Source of the DNA: Pseudanabaena sp. lw0831
GTDB lineage: Bacteria > Cyanobacteriota > Cyanobacteriia > Pseudanabaenales > Pseudanabaenaceae
Assembly (NCBI RefSeq): GCF_016584665.1
Contig: NZ_BBJB01000003.1
Span: 28,815 to 92,814, forward strand
Length of the DNA: 64,000 bases
Direction: 5' to 3'
A model generated the notes under the pieces. The model saw only the letters and a list, made by a program, of their open reading frames with translations, searched no databases and was not told the origin of the DNA. The translations under genes were made by a program, and so were the position numbers. This document shows positions 1-8,780 of this stretch, piece after piece. How positions within the stretch are numbered: position 1 is the stretch's first letter; each line of letters opens with the position of its first letter.

Positions 1-1004
1 GTGTGATCTTCTGCTCGATCACAGAAGCGATGCATGAATATCCTGAACTCATCAAAAAATATCTAGGTAGCGTCGTCCCGATCGCAGATAACTATTACTC
101 GGCACTAAATGCTGCCGTATTTACCGATGGCTCCTTTGTGTACATCCCTAAAGGCGTGAAATGCCCGATGGACTTGTCAACCTATTTCCGCATTAACAAT
201 GGTGACTCTGGACAGTTCGAGCGCACCTTGATCATTGCCGAAGAGGGAGCTTATGTTAGTTATCTCGAAGGCTGTACCGCACCAATGTTTGACACCAATC
301 AACTTCATGCAGCCGTAGTCGAGTTAGTCGCTCTAGATGATGCTGAAATCAAATATTCCACTGTGCAAAACTGGTTCGCTGGCGATAAGAACGGTAAAGG
401 TGGCATCTATAACTTTGTGACTAAGCGTGGTTTGTGCCAAGGCAAAAACTCAAAGATCTCTTGGACTCAGGTAGAAACTGGGTCTGCAATTACTTGGAAG
501 TATCCCAGTTGTGTATTAGTTGGGGAAAACTCCATTGGTGAGTTTTACTCTGTCGCTCTGACCAACAACAAGCAGCAAGCTGATACTGGCTCCAAAATGG
601 TGCATATCGGCAAAAATACCCGCAGTAAAATTGTTTCTAAAGGCATTTCCGCAGGTGGTTCCCAAAATAGCTATCGTGGCTTGGTGAAGATCTCGCCTAA
701 TGCTGAAGGCGCAAGAAATTATTCTCAATGCGACTCGATGCTGATTGGTGATTGCTCTCAAGCGAATACTTTCCCTTATATTCAAGTTCAAAACAATACC
801 GCCAGAGTTGAGCATGAAGCATCTACTTCCAAAATTGGCGAAGAGCAATTGTTCTACTTCCAACAACGTGGTATCGCAGTGGAAGATGCTGTCTCCATGA
901 TCATTAGCGGCTTCTGCAAAGAAGTATTTAATGCATTGCCGATGGAGTTTGCCGTTGAAGCTGACAAGCTATTAGCTTTGAAGTTGGAAAACAGTGTGGG
1001 CTAA
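1..1004 (+). CDS. sufB: SufB, Fe-S cluster assembly scaffold subunit (5' end outside window)
   Basis: C-terminal two thirds of SufB, the scaffold subunit of the cytosolic SufBCD complex that assembles Fe-S clusters. The reading frame is open from the first bases (GVIFCSI at the edge is internal SufB sequence), so the start codon lies upstream and roughly 145 residues are missing. Visible family blocks include the [12 protein letters not shown] stretch, the LEGCTAP block, and the C-terminal [10 protein letters not shown] and [11 protein letters not shown] segments. It ends 12 bases before a DUF29 gene; sufC and sufD follow on the same strand. Family assignment is secure. Confidence 0.97.
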   Translation, partial: VIFCSITEAMHEYPELIKKYLGSVVPIADNYYSALNAAVFTDGSFVYIPKGVKCPMDLSTYFRINNGDSGQFERTLIIAEEGAYVSYLEGCTAPMFDTNQLHAAVVELVALDDAEIKYSTVQNWFAGDKNGKGGIYNFVTKRGLCQGKNSKISWTQVETGSAITWKYPSCVLVGENSIGEFYSVALTNNKQQADTGSKMVHIGKNTRSKIVSKGISAGGSQNSYRGLVKISPNAEGARNYSQCDSMLIGDCSQANTFPYIQVQNNTARVEHEASTSKIGEEQLFYFQQRGIAVEDAVSMIISGFCKEVFNALPMEFAVEADKLLALKLENSVG

Positions 1005-1016
1005 AGGAGTTGGCTA

Positions 1017-1442
1017 ATGGAAGAACTCATGGAACTGCGATCGCTAGTGCAGAGAGGAGATGTTCAATCTGCTCTTATGCTGATTGATGAGTTAGAAGAA
1101 ATGAGCAAAGACGATAAGATCAATAAAATCTATAGTTATGCTGTAGTTCTTTTACTTCATCTCATCAAGCAAGTTGCCGAGCAGAGATCTACCAGTTCTT
1201 GGGAGGTATCAATCCGTAATTCGATATTCTCAATCCAGCGTACCAACAAACGGCGTAAGTCTGGCGGAAACTATTTAAGCGATCGCGAACTTAGAGAAAT
1301 CCTCGAAGAGTCTTACGATCTCGCTCTAGATAATGCCCGACTAGAAGCTTTTGGTGGTGCTTATGATGCGATCGCACTCGGCAAAATGGTCAGCCAACCT
1401 GAAATAATTGAACAAGCTATACAAATGTTAAGGAATTCTTAG
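1017..1442 (+). CDS. DUF29-family protein
   Basis: A 141-residue protein resembling the DUF29 family, which is very common in cyanobacteria and has no established function. The middle part (LIDELEEMSKDD..., LLHLIKQ, SWEVSIRNS, then a C-terminal DLALDNARLEA helix) follows the DUF29 pattern, although it lacks the usual RSRSW block and is less typical than its neighbour at 1554. The start is the ATG at 1017 with a good AAGGAG site nine bases upstream. It sits 12 bases behind sufB, so it is probably cotranscribed with it. A hairpin follows its stop. Confidence 0.75.
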   Translation: MEELMELRSLVQRGDVQSALMLIDELEEMSKDDKINKIYSYAVVLLLHLIKQVAEQRSTSSWEVSIRNSIFSIQRTNKRRKSGGNYLSDRELREILEESYDLALDNARLEAFGGAYDAIALGKMVSQPEIIEQAIQMLRNS

Positions 1443-1454
1443 TAGTGCTAAATA

Positions 1455-1493
1455 GGTAAGGATTGGCGGCACGAAGCGCCGCCAATCCTTACC
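1455..1493. terminator. Hairpin with 16-bp perfect arms
   Basis: Arms 1455-1470 and 1478-1493 pair perfectly around the 7-base loop ACGAAGC. It lies between the two DUF29 genes inside the suf region. No long U tract follows, so termination is uncertain; it belongs to the large set of intergenic palindromes in this window. Confidence 0.6.
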
Positions 1494-1553
1494 ATATAAA
1501 TCCGTTCCTTTTTAGTACTACCGAATTCTCTCTAAGTATATGGAGATATTGTG

Positions 1554-1997
1554 ATGCTAGCAAATCCAAAAACAAACTGGGACATGATGGCGGTAAATTC
1601 TCATTACCAAACAGCCGAAGCCGCCCAAGCTTTGCTCCATCATGGACAAACAGAAGAAGCAAAAGTCGCGCTACAAGCTCTAGTTGATGCTATGTCGAGA
1701 TCAGAACGTCAAGCTGTTAAAAGTCAGTTAACTCGCTTAATGATGCATATCATCAAGTGGAAAGCTCAACCAGATAAGCGTAGTCGTAGCTGGATTGTTA
1801 CTATTCTCGATGCTCGCGATGCGATCGAGGATAGTCAAGAAGAGATGCCTAGCCTAAATCAAGGGTTTGTCGAATCACTCTGGGATCAAGCTTTTATCAA
1901 AGCTAAGCGTAAAGCTGAAGTAGAAATGAATTGTAAGTCTGATATCTCCTTCTTAACTTGGGAAGAAGTTTTTGAAGATGAGTATGTAGGTATGTAA
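1554..1997 (+). CDS. DUF29-family protein
   Basis: A 147-residue classic DUF29 protein. The family signature is clear in the middle: a MSRSERQAVKSQLTRLMMHIIKW helix pair, then RSRSWIVTI and a C-terminal LWDQAFIKAKRKAE helix. Function is unknown for the family. An ATG at 1554 with TGGAG nine bases upstream is preferred; a GTG one codon earlier is in frame. It ends 44 bases before sufC. It is a second, diverged DUF29 gene next to the one at 1017, so a tandem duplication or a functional pair is possible. Confidence 0.85.
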   Translation: MLANPKTNWDMMAVNSHYQTAEAAQALLHHGQTEEAKVALQALVDAMSRSERQAVKSQLTRLMMHIIKWKAQPDKRSRSWIVTILDARDAIEDSQEEMPSLNQGFVESLWDQAFIKAKRKAEVEMNCKSDISFLTWEEVFEDEYVGM

Positions 1998-2041
1998 GCT
2001 AAAAAGTATTACAATTGAAGTTAACTGTTAAGAGAAAATTA

Positions 2042-2824
2042 ATGATTGTCGAAAATAGTGAAGTGATTTTATCAGTCAAAAACTTGACTGCGGAAGTTGG
2101 CGGAGTCGAGATTTTAAAAGGGCTTAATCTGGAGATTAAGGCGGGTGAAGTCCATGCGATTATGGGACCAAATGGGTCTGGAAAAAGTACTTTCTCGAAA
2201 GTGTTAGCGGGACATCCTGCTTATACGGTCACAGGCGGTGAGATTATTTATAAGGGTGAAAACTTATTAGATTTAGCACCAGAAATTAGATCTAGAGAAG
2301 GCATATTTTTAGCTTTTCAATACCCACTGGAAATTCCTGGGGTGACTAATTCTGATTTCTTACGATTGTCCTATAACAACTTAAGAAAGCACAAAGGGCT
2401 AGAAGAGTTCGATATCATTGATTTTGATGACTTTATTCAAGAAAAGTTGGAAATCGTAGAAATGAATCCATCTTTCTTGAGCCGTAGTGTTAATGAAGGA
2501 TTTTCGGGCGGCGAAAAGAAACGCAATGAGATTTTGCAAATGGCTATTCTCGATCCGACCTTAGCAATTCTCGATGAAACAGATTCGGGGCTAGATATTG
2601 ATGCTTTGAGGATTGTGGCTGGAGGCGTGAATAAGCTCTCAACCCCTCTCAATTCTTCACTAGTGATTACTCACTATCAGCGCTTACTAAACTACATTAT
2701 TCCTGACTTCATTCATGTGATGGAAAATGGCAAGATTATTCTCACAGGTGGTAAAGACTTGGCTCTAGAACTAGAAGAAAAGGGCTATGACTGGCTCAAA
2801 GAAGAAGAGGCGGCGTTGGTATAA
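2042..2824 (+). CDS. sufC: SufC, Fe-S assembly ATPase
   Basis: ABC-type ATPase of the SufBCD complex, driving conformational change of SufB/SufD during cluster assembly. Walker A is GPNGSGKST, the signature is FSGGEKKR and Walker B is [12 protein letters not shown], with the switch histidine in VITHYQ. Length (260 residues) is normal. The ATG at 2042 is chosen because conserved sequence begins just after it; an upstream in-frame codon at 2015 would add nine basic residues. Its stop overlaps the sufD start by one base, so the two are translationally coupled. Confidence 0.97.
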   Translation: MIVENSEVILSVKNLTAEVGGVEILKGLNLEIKAGEVHAIMGPNGSGKSTFSKVLAGHPAYTVTGGEIIYKGENLLDLAPEIRSREGIFLAFQYPLEIPGVTNSDFLRLSYNNLRKHKGLEEFDIIDFDDFIQEKLEIVEMNPSFLSRSVNEGFSGGEKKRNEILQMAILDPTLAILDETDSGLDIDALRIVAGGVNKLSTPLNSSLVITHYQRLLNYIIPDFIHVMENGKIILTGGKDLALELEEKGYDWLKEEEAALV

Positions 2825-4209
2825 TGGCTATTCAAGTTTCTGAACAAGTAGAAGATCAAGCAGAACTGAAGGGTGCATTAAGCACTCGCAGTAAATTGGC
2901 TGTTGACAGCAAAAAGTTTACTTCCCAAGTGATCGGTTTAGGTTCTGCGATCGCGATCGCTCAAGACACCGATCAGTTTGTGAGCGAAATTTGTCAATTG
3001 GCTAGCGATCGCCTATCTGGTCTTTCTTTCCCAACTACCAAAGATGAAGAATGGAAATATACCGATGTTTCGTCTTTGGGAAATCTAACTTTCGCGAATC
3101 AATTGTCTACTTCAGAGGATGTCGAAGCATTAATTGCTAAGCATTCGGCTCCTGAAGCATCAGGTAATCTGATTGTGTTTGTGAATGGGCAGTATAGCGA
3201 GAAATTCTCAGATATCACTGGCGTAGCGCAAGGTTTAGTTCTTGGCACATTGGCAACCCTTGGCGATCGCATTCTGCCAAAACTGCGATCGCACCTCGCT
3301 CAGCATCCAGATACGAATGATTATTTTACAAGCCTGAATACAGCTTGTATGGAAGATGTGGCGATTGTGCTTGTCCCTAAAAATCTAGTCGTTGAAACAC
3401 CGATCCAGCTTTTGTTTGTATCTGCACCAAAGGCAGGCGCAACATTAATAACTCAGCCGCGCTGTTTGGTGATTGCTGAAAGTCATAGTAATTTGACCTT
3501 TGTCCAAACTTTTGTGGGAGCCGATGCTCAAACCTATTTCACCAATACGGTAACAGAAGTTTGGCTTGCCGAGGGTGCTGAAGTCAATCACACCAAGGTG
3601 CAGTGGCAAGGCGATCAGGCGGTGCATATCAATATGACTGCGATCGCACAGGCTCGAAACAGTAGCTATAAAAATCAATCCATTAGCATCGGCGCGAAGA
3701 TATCTCGCCAGAATTTGATCGTGCATCAAATGGCTGAGCAAACCCAAACCTCACTGACTGGATTAGCATTTGTCGATGGTGACCAGCTTGCAGACACACA
3801 TTCGGTGATCGCTCACAACTATCCTCATGGATCAAGTAAGCAGTTACATAAATGTGTTGCGTCAGGGCGCTCCCATGCTGTCTTTAATGGCAAAATCCAA
3901 GTTGCTAAACTCGCTCAGCAGACTGATTCTGCACAACTAAGCCGCAATCTCTTGTTGTCGCCCAAAGCGCGAGTGGATACGAAGCCCCAACTAGAGATTT
4001 TTGCAGATAATGTCAAATGCGCTCACGGTGCGACCGTCAGTCAACTCGATGCTGAGGAAATCTTCTATCTGCAAAGTCGAGCGATCGATGCTGAGAGTGC
4101 CGCGAATCTACTGACCTATGCCTTTGCAGCGGAGGCGATCGCCCAAATTCCGATTGTTTCGGTGAGGCGATCGCTCAGCAGTTTTGTGTTAGAGAAAACG
4201 AAGGGATAA
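2824..4209 (+). CDS. sufD: SufD, Fe-S assembly scaffold partner
   Basis: Partner of SufB in the SufBC2D complex. The protein is 461 residues, with the typical N-terminal helical part (FPTTKDEEWKYTDVS, the segment that marks SufD) and the beta-helical core. The C-terminal part carries ARVDTKPQLEIFADNVKCAHGATV and the AEEIFYLQSRA block shared with SufB. Start ATG at 2824 overlaps the sufC stop. The order sufB-(two DUF29)-sufC-sufD differs from the usual compact cyanobacterial sufBCDS only by the inserted DUF29 pair; no sufS follows here. Confidence 0.96.
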   Translation: MAIQVSEQVEDQAELKGALSTRSKLAVDSKKFTSQVIGLGSAIAIAQDTDQFVSEICQLASDRLSGLSFPTTKDEEWKYTDVSSLGNLTFANQLSTSEDVEALIAKHSAPEASGNLIVFVNGQYSEKFSDITGVAQGLVLGTLATLGDRILPKLRSHLAQHPDTNDYFTSLNTACMEDVAIVLVPKNLVVETPIQLLFVSAPKAGATLITQPRCLVIAESHSNLTFVQTFVGADAQTYFTNTVTEVWLAEGAEVNHTKVQWQGDQAVHINMTAIAQARNSSYKNQSISIGAKISRQNLIVHQMAEQTQTSLTGLAFVDGDQLADTHSVIAHNYPHGSSKQLHKCVASGRSHAVFNGKIQVAKLAQQTDSAQLSRNLLLSPKARVDTKPQLEIFADNVKCAHGATVSQLDAEEIFYLQSRAIDAESAANLLTYAFAAEAIAQIPIVSVRRSLSSFVLEKTKG

Positions 4210-4239
4210 TGACTTATAAGTAGGAAGGCTTAATTATTT

Positions 4240-4314
4240 GTAGGATGCGTTAGTGCAACGTAACTCATCAATTGTGCCTCAATTATGGGTTACGCTATCG
4301 CTAACCCATCCTAC
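4240..4314. repeat. Imperfect inverted repeat with GTAGGATG ends
   Basis: The ends GTAGGATGCGTTAG and (reverse complement) GTAGGATGGGTTAG face each other across 75 bases, and the GTAAC/GTTAC segments further in also pair. Repeats with GTAGG(A/G)TG...CATCCTAC ends are common between cyanobacterial genes. It lies between sufD and the ATPase gene. Confidence 0.6.
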
Positions 4315-4349
4315 ATTTAATTCCAACAACTTACTTATTGAGTATTTCA

Positions 4350-5660
4350 ATGCTAAAGAGTTTGCGTTTAGAAAATTTTAAAAGTTTTAAAAATGCCGAG
4401 CTTTCGCTTGGAGATTTGACGGTTTTAGTTGGGACAAATGCTTCAGGCAAAAGCAATATTCGCGATGCTTTTCGGTTTTTGCACGGCATTTCGCGAGGTT
4501 ATAGTATTGCCGAAATCATTGGCGAAAAATATGGTGAAGGTGGCGTACTGCAATGGCGAGGTATTCGCGGCGGGACAAAAGAAATAACTTATTGTGGTGC
4601 GGATTCTTTTGCGATCTCTATTTCCTTTTCCGTCCAAGATGGCGACACAGAGTATGACATGGATTACCACATTGAGATAAGGCTTACTGCTTTTAGTCCA
4701 GTACCGATTGTTCTTGCAGAAAACCTCCATTGCAGACAGAAAAAACACGCAATTTTCGACACAGACGCTAGAGTTCATTTACAAAATACTATTGCTGTTC
4801 GTTTTTATGATTATTACGAAATTGATGAAGTGAATGGGAGTGCTCTTGATCCATATCAATTTTTCCAAAACTATATTCCCATTCTTTTTTTAGCGGCGAG
4901 TGGAGTTAAACCCCATATTCAGAAGCTTGACAAAGAAAATTACAAAATACCAGTTGCAAGAAAATTTTGTGAACTAGCTTTAAATGCCATAAGTGAAATG
5001 AGATTTCTTGAGCTTAATCCAGATGTGATGAGGCTTCCGACTTTAGCGGGGCAAAATGTTTTAGGCGATCGCGGTGAAAATTTATCATCGGTCATGTTAG
5101 ATATTTGTCGCGATGATACCCGTAAGGCGATTTTATTGGATTGGTTGCAATCATTAACGCCAATGGATGCAAAAGATTTTGATTTTCCAGAAGACTTTAC
5201 TGGCAAAGTTCTACTTAGAATCGAAGAGGCTAGCGGACAGAAAACAACTGCTTATAGCGCATCCGATGGAACATTACGATTTTTAGGACTATTGGCGGCG
5301 CTTTTGGGTAATCAGCGATCGCGCTTTTACTTTTTTGAAGAACCTGAAAATGGCATTCATCCCAATCGGTTAAGCTTGCTGCTGCAACTAATGGAACAGG
5401 AAGTATCAAATGGCTCAATGCAAATCGTGATTTCTACACACTCGCCACTTTTGTTAAATTTTCTAAGCCCTGCCAGTCTCGAATATGCCTCTTTGATGTA
5501 TCGAATAGGCGATCGCACAGAGTCACGCATAACCAAAATCATGGACATTCCCAACGCTAGGGAACTTGTCGCCAATGATGGATTATCGAGCTTACTCGAT
5601 TCAGGCTGGCTAGAAGATGCGATGTATTTTCTCGAAGATGACGAGGTGCAAGAAGCATGA
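4350..5660 (+). CDS. AAA (ABC/OLD-like) ATPase, probable defence protein
   Basis: A 436-residue SMC/OLD-like ATPase. It begins with LKSLRLENFKSFKNAELSLG, then Walker A GTNASGKSN, a signature-like SASDGTLRFLGLL segment, Walker B FYFFEEPENGIHP and the H-loop ISTHSPLLL, the order of AAA_15/AAA_21 proteins. Start ATG at 4350 is preferred; a TTG at 4338 is in frame. The stop overlaps the next gene by ATGA (5657-5660), so the two are coupled. Such ATPases with a small TOPRIM-like partner occur in anti-phage systems (PARIS, Gabija and OLD are relatives in concept). The exact system is not identified. Confidence 0.85.
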   Translation: MLKSLRLENFKSFKNAELSLGDLTVLVGTNASGKSNIRDAFRFLHGISRGYSIAEIIGEKYGEGGVLQWRGIRGGTKEITYCGADSFAISISFSVQDGDTEYDMDYHIEIRLTAFSPVPIVLAENLHCRQKKHAIFDTDARVHLQNTIAVRFYDYYEIDEVNGSALDPYQFFQNYIPILFLAASGVKPHIQKLDKENYKIPVARKFCELALNAISEMRFLELNPDVMRLPTLAGQNVLGDRGENLSSVMLDICRDDTRKAILLDWLQSLTPMDAKDFDFPEDFTGKVLLRIEEASGQKTTAYSASDGTLRFLGLLAALLGNQRSRFYFFEEPENGIHPNRLSLLLQLMEQEVSNGSMQIVISTHSPLLLNFLSPASLEYASLMYRIGDRTESRITKIMDIPNARELVANDGLSSLLDSGWLEDAMYFLEDDEVQEA

Positions 5661-6259
5661 ATGTTCTGATTATTCTTGAAGATTTTGTCAATGATGAGAG
5701 TATGGTGCTACCGATTGTCAGAGCGATGATGACTGCGATCGGTAAGCCAAAAGCAAAAGTTACCGTCTGCAAAAATCCATGCCTCCGAGGTCATGCTGAA
5801 GCCCTGAGATGGGAAAAGATTCAAGAAATTATGCAAAGATATGGCGGTATGACCGACTTGTTTTTGGTATGTGTCGATCGCGATGGTAATGATGATAGAC
5901 GAGCAAAACTTGATGGACTAGAAAAACGAGCGCAAGAATTTTTAGCAGAGAACTATCAAAGTCCAAAAAAATTTATCGGCGAAAATGCTTGGCAAGAGTT
6001 AGAAGTATGGGTTTTAGCAGGATGTAGCGATCTTCCCAAAAATTGGAATTGGTCAGATATTCGTGCTGAGAGGAAATCTAAAAAAGGATATTTCGTGCAA
6101 TTTGCGGAACAGAGATCGCTATTAACAGCAAGATGTCAAGGTAGAGGAATTCTCGCAGAAGAAGCAGCTAATCGTTACGATCGCATTCGGAAACTATGCC
6201 CTGAAGATATTGGGAACTTAGAAACCAATATTCAAGTCTGGCTAGTTAATAATTATTAG
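5657..6259 (+). CDS. TOPRIM-like (DUF4276-type) partner of the ATPase
   Basis: A 200-residue protein. It opens with a short strand followed by an acidic residue (LIILEDFVNDES) and a helix, then a strand ending in D-x-D (LFLVCVDRDGND, about residues 70-81), the arrangement of the TOPRIM fold of DUF4276-type nucleases. A later conserved block is FIGENAWQELEVWVLAG. Catalytic activity is inferred from the acidic residues only. The ATGA overlap with the ATPase gene indicates a two-gene operon. It resembles the nuclease/effector partner in ATPase-TOPRIM defence pairs, but could also belong to an uncharacterised family. Confidence 0.65.
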   Translation: MNVLIILEDFVNDESMVLPIVRAMMTAIGKPKAKVTVCKNPCLRGHAEALRWEKIQEIMQRYGGMTDLFLVCVDRDGNDDRRAKLDGLEKRAQEFLAENYQSPKKFIGENAWQELEVWVLAGCSDLPKNWNWSDIRAERKSKKGYFVQFAEQRSLLTARCQGRGILAEEAANRYDRIRKLCPEDIGNLETNIQVWLVNNY

Positions 6260-6292
6260 AGTGGAGCGATCGCTTAGCAACTTTGTACTAAA

Positions 6293-6321
6293 AATATTAA
6301 GAAGCGCCGCTTCTTAATATT
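6293..6321. terminator. Perfect hairpin, 13-bp arms, 3-base loop
   Basis: Arms 6293-6305 and 6309-6321 are exact reverse complements with loop GCC. It follows the ATPase/TOPRIM operon by 33 bases and precedes the transglycosylase gene. A terminator role fits the position. Confidence 0.65.
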
Positions 6322-6400
6322 CTCGGTTGTGTTTCACTAAAAGTGCTATAAGTCATCCAGTGAAAAATGCTAGGATGCTGAACATCAAGAATGTATCGGG

Positions 6401-8569
6401 ATGAGAAAATTAATGCGTTGGTCCATCGTGCTTATGCTCAGTGCTACATTAGCAGGAGCTAGCGCCCCACTAATTACCGCTTCTTCTGACTCAGACATTA
6501 CGCTGAATGCAAGCTTAGGGAATAACCGAGACAGCAAGTCTTTTGATCCACTTACTTACTCTCCACTCGATCAAAGGCTTGCCAAATTAGAAACTCAGGC
6601 TAAACAGCAAAGTCCTAATAATACCGATACTGATCGTGTTCGCGCTCGTTTGGTAATTGCGGATATTCATCTCAACAACCGTAAGCCCCGCGAAGCGATC
6701 GCTGCTCTTGATAAATTGGAGACAGAATATCCAATTTTGGCCGACTATGTTTTGCTCAAACGCGCACAAGCTCAAACCCAACTGCGCGATCTCCAATCGG
6801 CAAAAGCAACTTGGGAGCAACTTTTAGCCAAGTTCCCCGATAGTCCTGCATCTGCCGAAGCAATGTTTGCCTTAGGACAAAATCAACAGCTTTTACAAAA
6901 ATTTCCTGCTCATCCGCGATCGCAAGAAATTGTATTGCGCCTACTAGCCCAAGATCCAAATCGAGTTGATTTGATGGCGCATCTGGCGACTTATTTTAGT
7001 GATTCCAAAGAGATTGTCCGGATTTTAAATCGTCTAGTTGCCATTTCACCTTCACTCACATCTGACCAATGGTGGGCGATCGCTGAGAGCTATTACAATA
7101 ATTTTGAATTTGGTAGAGCCGCTAATGCCTATACTCGCGCCACCGTCAATCCGATAACCGCATACAATTATGCCCGCAGCCTGCATCGTGGCAAACAATT
7201 CGACAATGCGATCGCCGCTTACAACCGCGTTGTCCAACAATTTCCGCAAAGCCCGCAAGCCCCTCGCGCTCTAATTCGGATTACGCAGATTGACTCCCCT
7301 GAAGCTGCGATCGCGGTAACTGATCGCATTGTCACTAGCTATCCCGATACCGCAGGCGAAGCCCTAGGGATTAAGGCTGCCATCTTGCAAGATAAACTGG
7401 ATAGCCCCAAATCCGCAAGCGACGTTCGTAATTTATTGCTAAGTCGCTATGGCATTAGTAATGATGCTGGTGAATTGCGTTGGCGCATTGCCAAAGGTCA
7501 AGGGCGTGGCGGACAGATCAAGAATGCGATCGCCACGGTTGACTCATTGATTGCCAATAGTCCTGACAGCGCCTCCGCAGCCGAAGCGAGCTTTTGGGCA
7601 GGTAAATGGGCTAACCAAATTGGTGATAAAGCCAAAGCCAAGAAGTTTTTTGAGTTTACAATCCGTCAACATCCCGATTCCTATTACGCATGGAGATCGG
7701 CAAGTTCTCTCGGTTGGAATGTGGGAACTTTTACCACAGCGCGTTACACAGCACCTGCGATCGCATTGCCTAGTGCAAGAGCCATTTTGCCTGCGGGTTC
7801 GGCGAAACTACAAGAGCTTTATATTCTCGGTCTAGATCGGGATGCGCGATCGCAATGGGTTACAGAATTGCGTGGCAAGCGGAATCTGGAGCCAAGGGAA
7901 ATTTTTACTGATGGCGTGCTCCGTGTCGCCAATCAAGACAACCTGATTGGTATTAAAATTCTAGAAAGCTTGAATTGGATTGATGTTCCCAATTCTCAAA
8001 AAGCCGAAATCGCCCAACTCAAGCAACATCCTGCTTATATACATTCGCTCTATCCCTTTCATTACTGGGATATCATTTCTAACTGGTCACGGGATCGCAA
8101 ACTCTCTCCAGCTCTTGTAATTGGTTTGATGCGCCAAGAGTCAAGATTTGAAGCTCAAATTCGTTCACGCTCAGGTGCGATCGGGCTGATGCAAATTATG
8201 CCAGATACAGGCTCATGGATTGCTAGCAAAAAGGGAGTAAATAGCTATAATCTTGATAGACCTGAAGATAATATCAATTTTGGAACTTGGTATCTGGACT
8301 ATACCCACAGCCGTTTTAGTGATAATTCCATGCTTGCTGTTGCTAGCTATAATGCGGGCCCTGGAGCAATAGGTCGATGGGTAGAAGCAAAGGGACTTGG
8401 CGACCCCGATGAGTTTGTGAATAATATTCCCTATGACGAAACTAGAGATTATGTGTCCAAGGTTTTTGGTAACTATTGGAACTATCTGAGGTTGTATTCT
8501 CCTTCAGTACAGCAACAGATTACGGCTTTAGAACAGACTAATAATATCAATGCCTCATCTAAGTTCTAA
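6401..8569 (+). CDS. slt: Soluble lytic murein transglycosylase with TPR region
   Basis: A 722-residue exported Slt70-type enzyme that cleaves peptidoglycan to 1,6-anhydromuramic products. The N-terminus (MRKLMRWSIVLMLSATLAGA) is a signal peptide. Residues of about 60-430 are helical TPR-like repeats. The C-terminal SLT domain (about 555-700) has the catalytic glutamate in GLMRQESRFEAQIRS, then SGAIGLMQIMPDTG and the VASYNAGPGAIGRW motif. It is a single gene with a long hairpin directly behind it (8573-8629). Length is normal for the cyanobacterial Slt family. Confidence 0.93.
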   Translation: MRKLMRWSIVLMLSATLAGASAPLITASSDSDITLNASLGNNRDSKSFDPLTYSPLDQRLAKLETQAKQQSPNNTDTDRVRARLVIADIHLNNRKPREAIAALDKLETEYPILADYVLLKRAQAQTQLRDLQSAKATWEQLLAKFPDSPASAEAMFALGQNQQLLQKFPAHPRSQEIVLRLLAQDPNRVDLMAHLATYFSDSKEIVRILNRLVAISPSLTSDQWWAIAESYYNNFEFGRAANAYTRATVNPITAYNYARSLHRGKQFDNAIAAYNRVVQQFPQSPQAPRALIRITQIDSPEAAIAVTDRIVTSYPDTAGEALGIKAAILQDKLDSPKSASDVRNLLLSRYGISNDAGELRWRIAKGQGRGGQIKNAIATVDSLIANSPDSASAAEASFWAGKWANQIGDKAKAKKFFEFTIRQHPDSYYAWRSASSLGWNVGTFTTARYTAPAIALPSARAILPAGSAKLQELYILGLDRDARSQWVTELRGKRNLEPREIFTDGVLRVANQDNLIGIKILESLNWIDVPNSQKAEIAQLKQHPAYIHSLYPFHYWDIISNWSRDRKLSPALVIGLMRQESRFEAQIRSRSGAIGLMQIMPDTGSWIASKKGVNSYNLDRPEDNINFGTWYLDYTHSRFSDNSMLAVASYNAGPGAIGRWVEAKGLGDPDEFVNNIPYDETRDYVSKVFGNYWNYLRLYSPSVQQQITALEQTNNINASSKF

Positions 8570-8572
8570 AAC

Positions 8573-8629
8573 TAAAGCCCAAAAAGGCAAAGTGCCCGCT
8601 AAGCGGGCACTTTGCCTTTTTGGGCTTTA
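8573..8629. terminator. Perfect hairpin, 27-bp arms, loop TAA
   Basis: Arms 8573-8599 and 8603-8629 are exact reverse complements around TAA. It starts four bases after the slt stop codon. The stem is far longer than an ordinary rho-independent terminator needs. Confidence 0.75.
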
Positions 8630-8635
8630 AGCTTT

Positions 8636-8721
8636 TTACAGCGCTTTGCGCTCAAACCCAAACCAAGAGATTTTTTGAAAGTGTTGCAAAGCAACACCTT
8701 CAAAAAATCTCTTGGTTTGGG
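8636..8721. repeat. Composite repeat: conserved leader plus 31-bp-arm hairpin
   Basis: A leader at 8636-8659 (TTACAGCGCTTTGCGCTCAA followed by ACCC) is followed by a hairpin with arms 8657-8687 and 8691-8721, loop AAA and one mismatch. The leader recurs at 17957-17980 with a related hairpin. The inner stem AGTGTTGC/GCAACAC is also shared. Confidence 0.7.
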
Positions 8722-8732
8722 CGGTAATTGCT

Positions 8733-8780
8733 CTAAGAAATAAAAAAGCCTCGCAATGCGAGGCTTTTTTTATTTCTTAG
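8733..8780 (-). terminator. Hairpin terminator overlapping the 3' end of the efflux lipoprotein gene
   Basis: Arms from 8733 to 8754 and 8758 to 8780 pair with one bulged base, GC-rich at the loop (GCCTCGC AAT GCGAGGC) and flanked by A and T runs on both sides. This is a good bidirectional rho-independent terminator. It contains the stop codon of the minus-strand gene ending at 8770. Confidence 0.8.
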
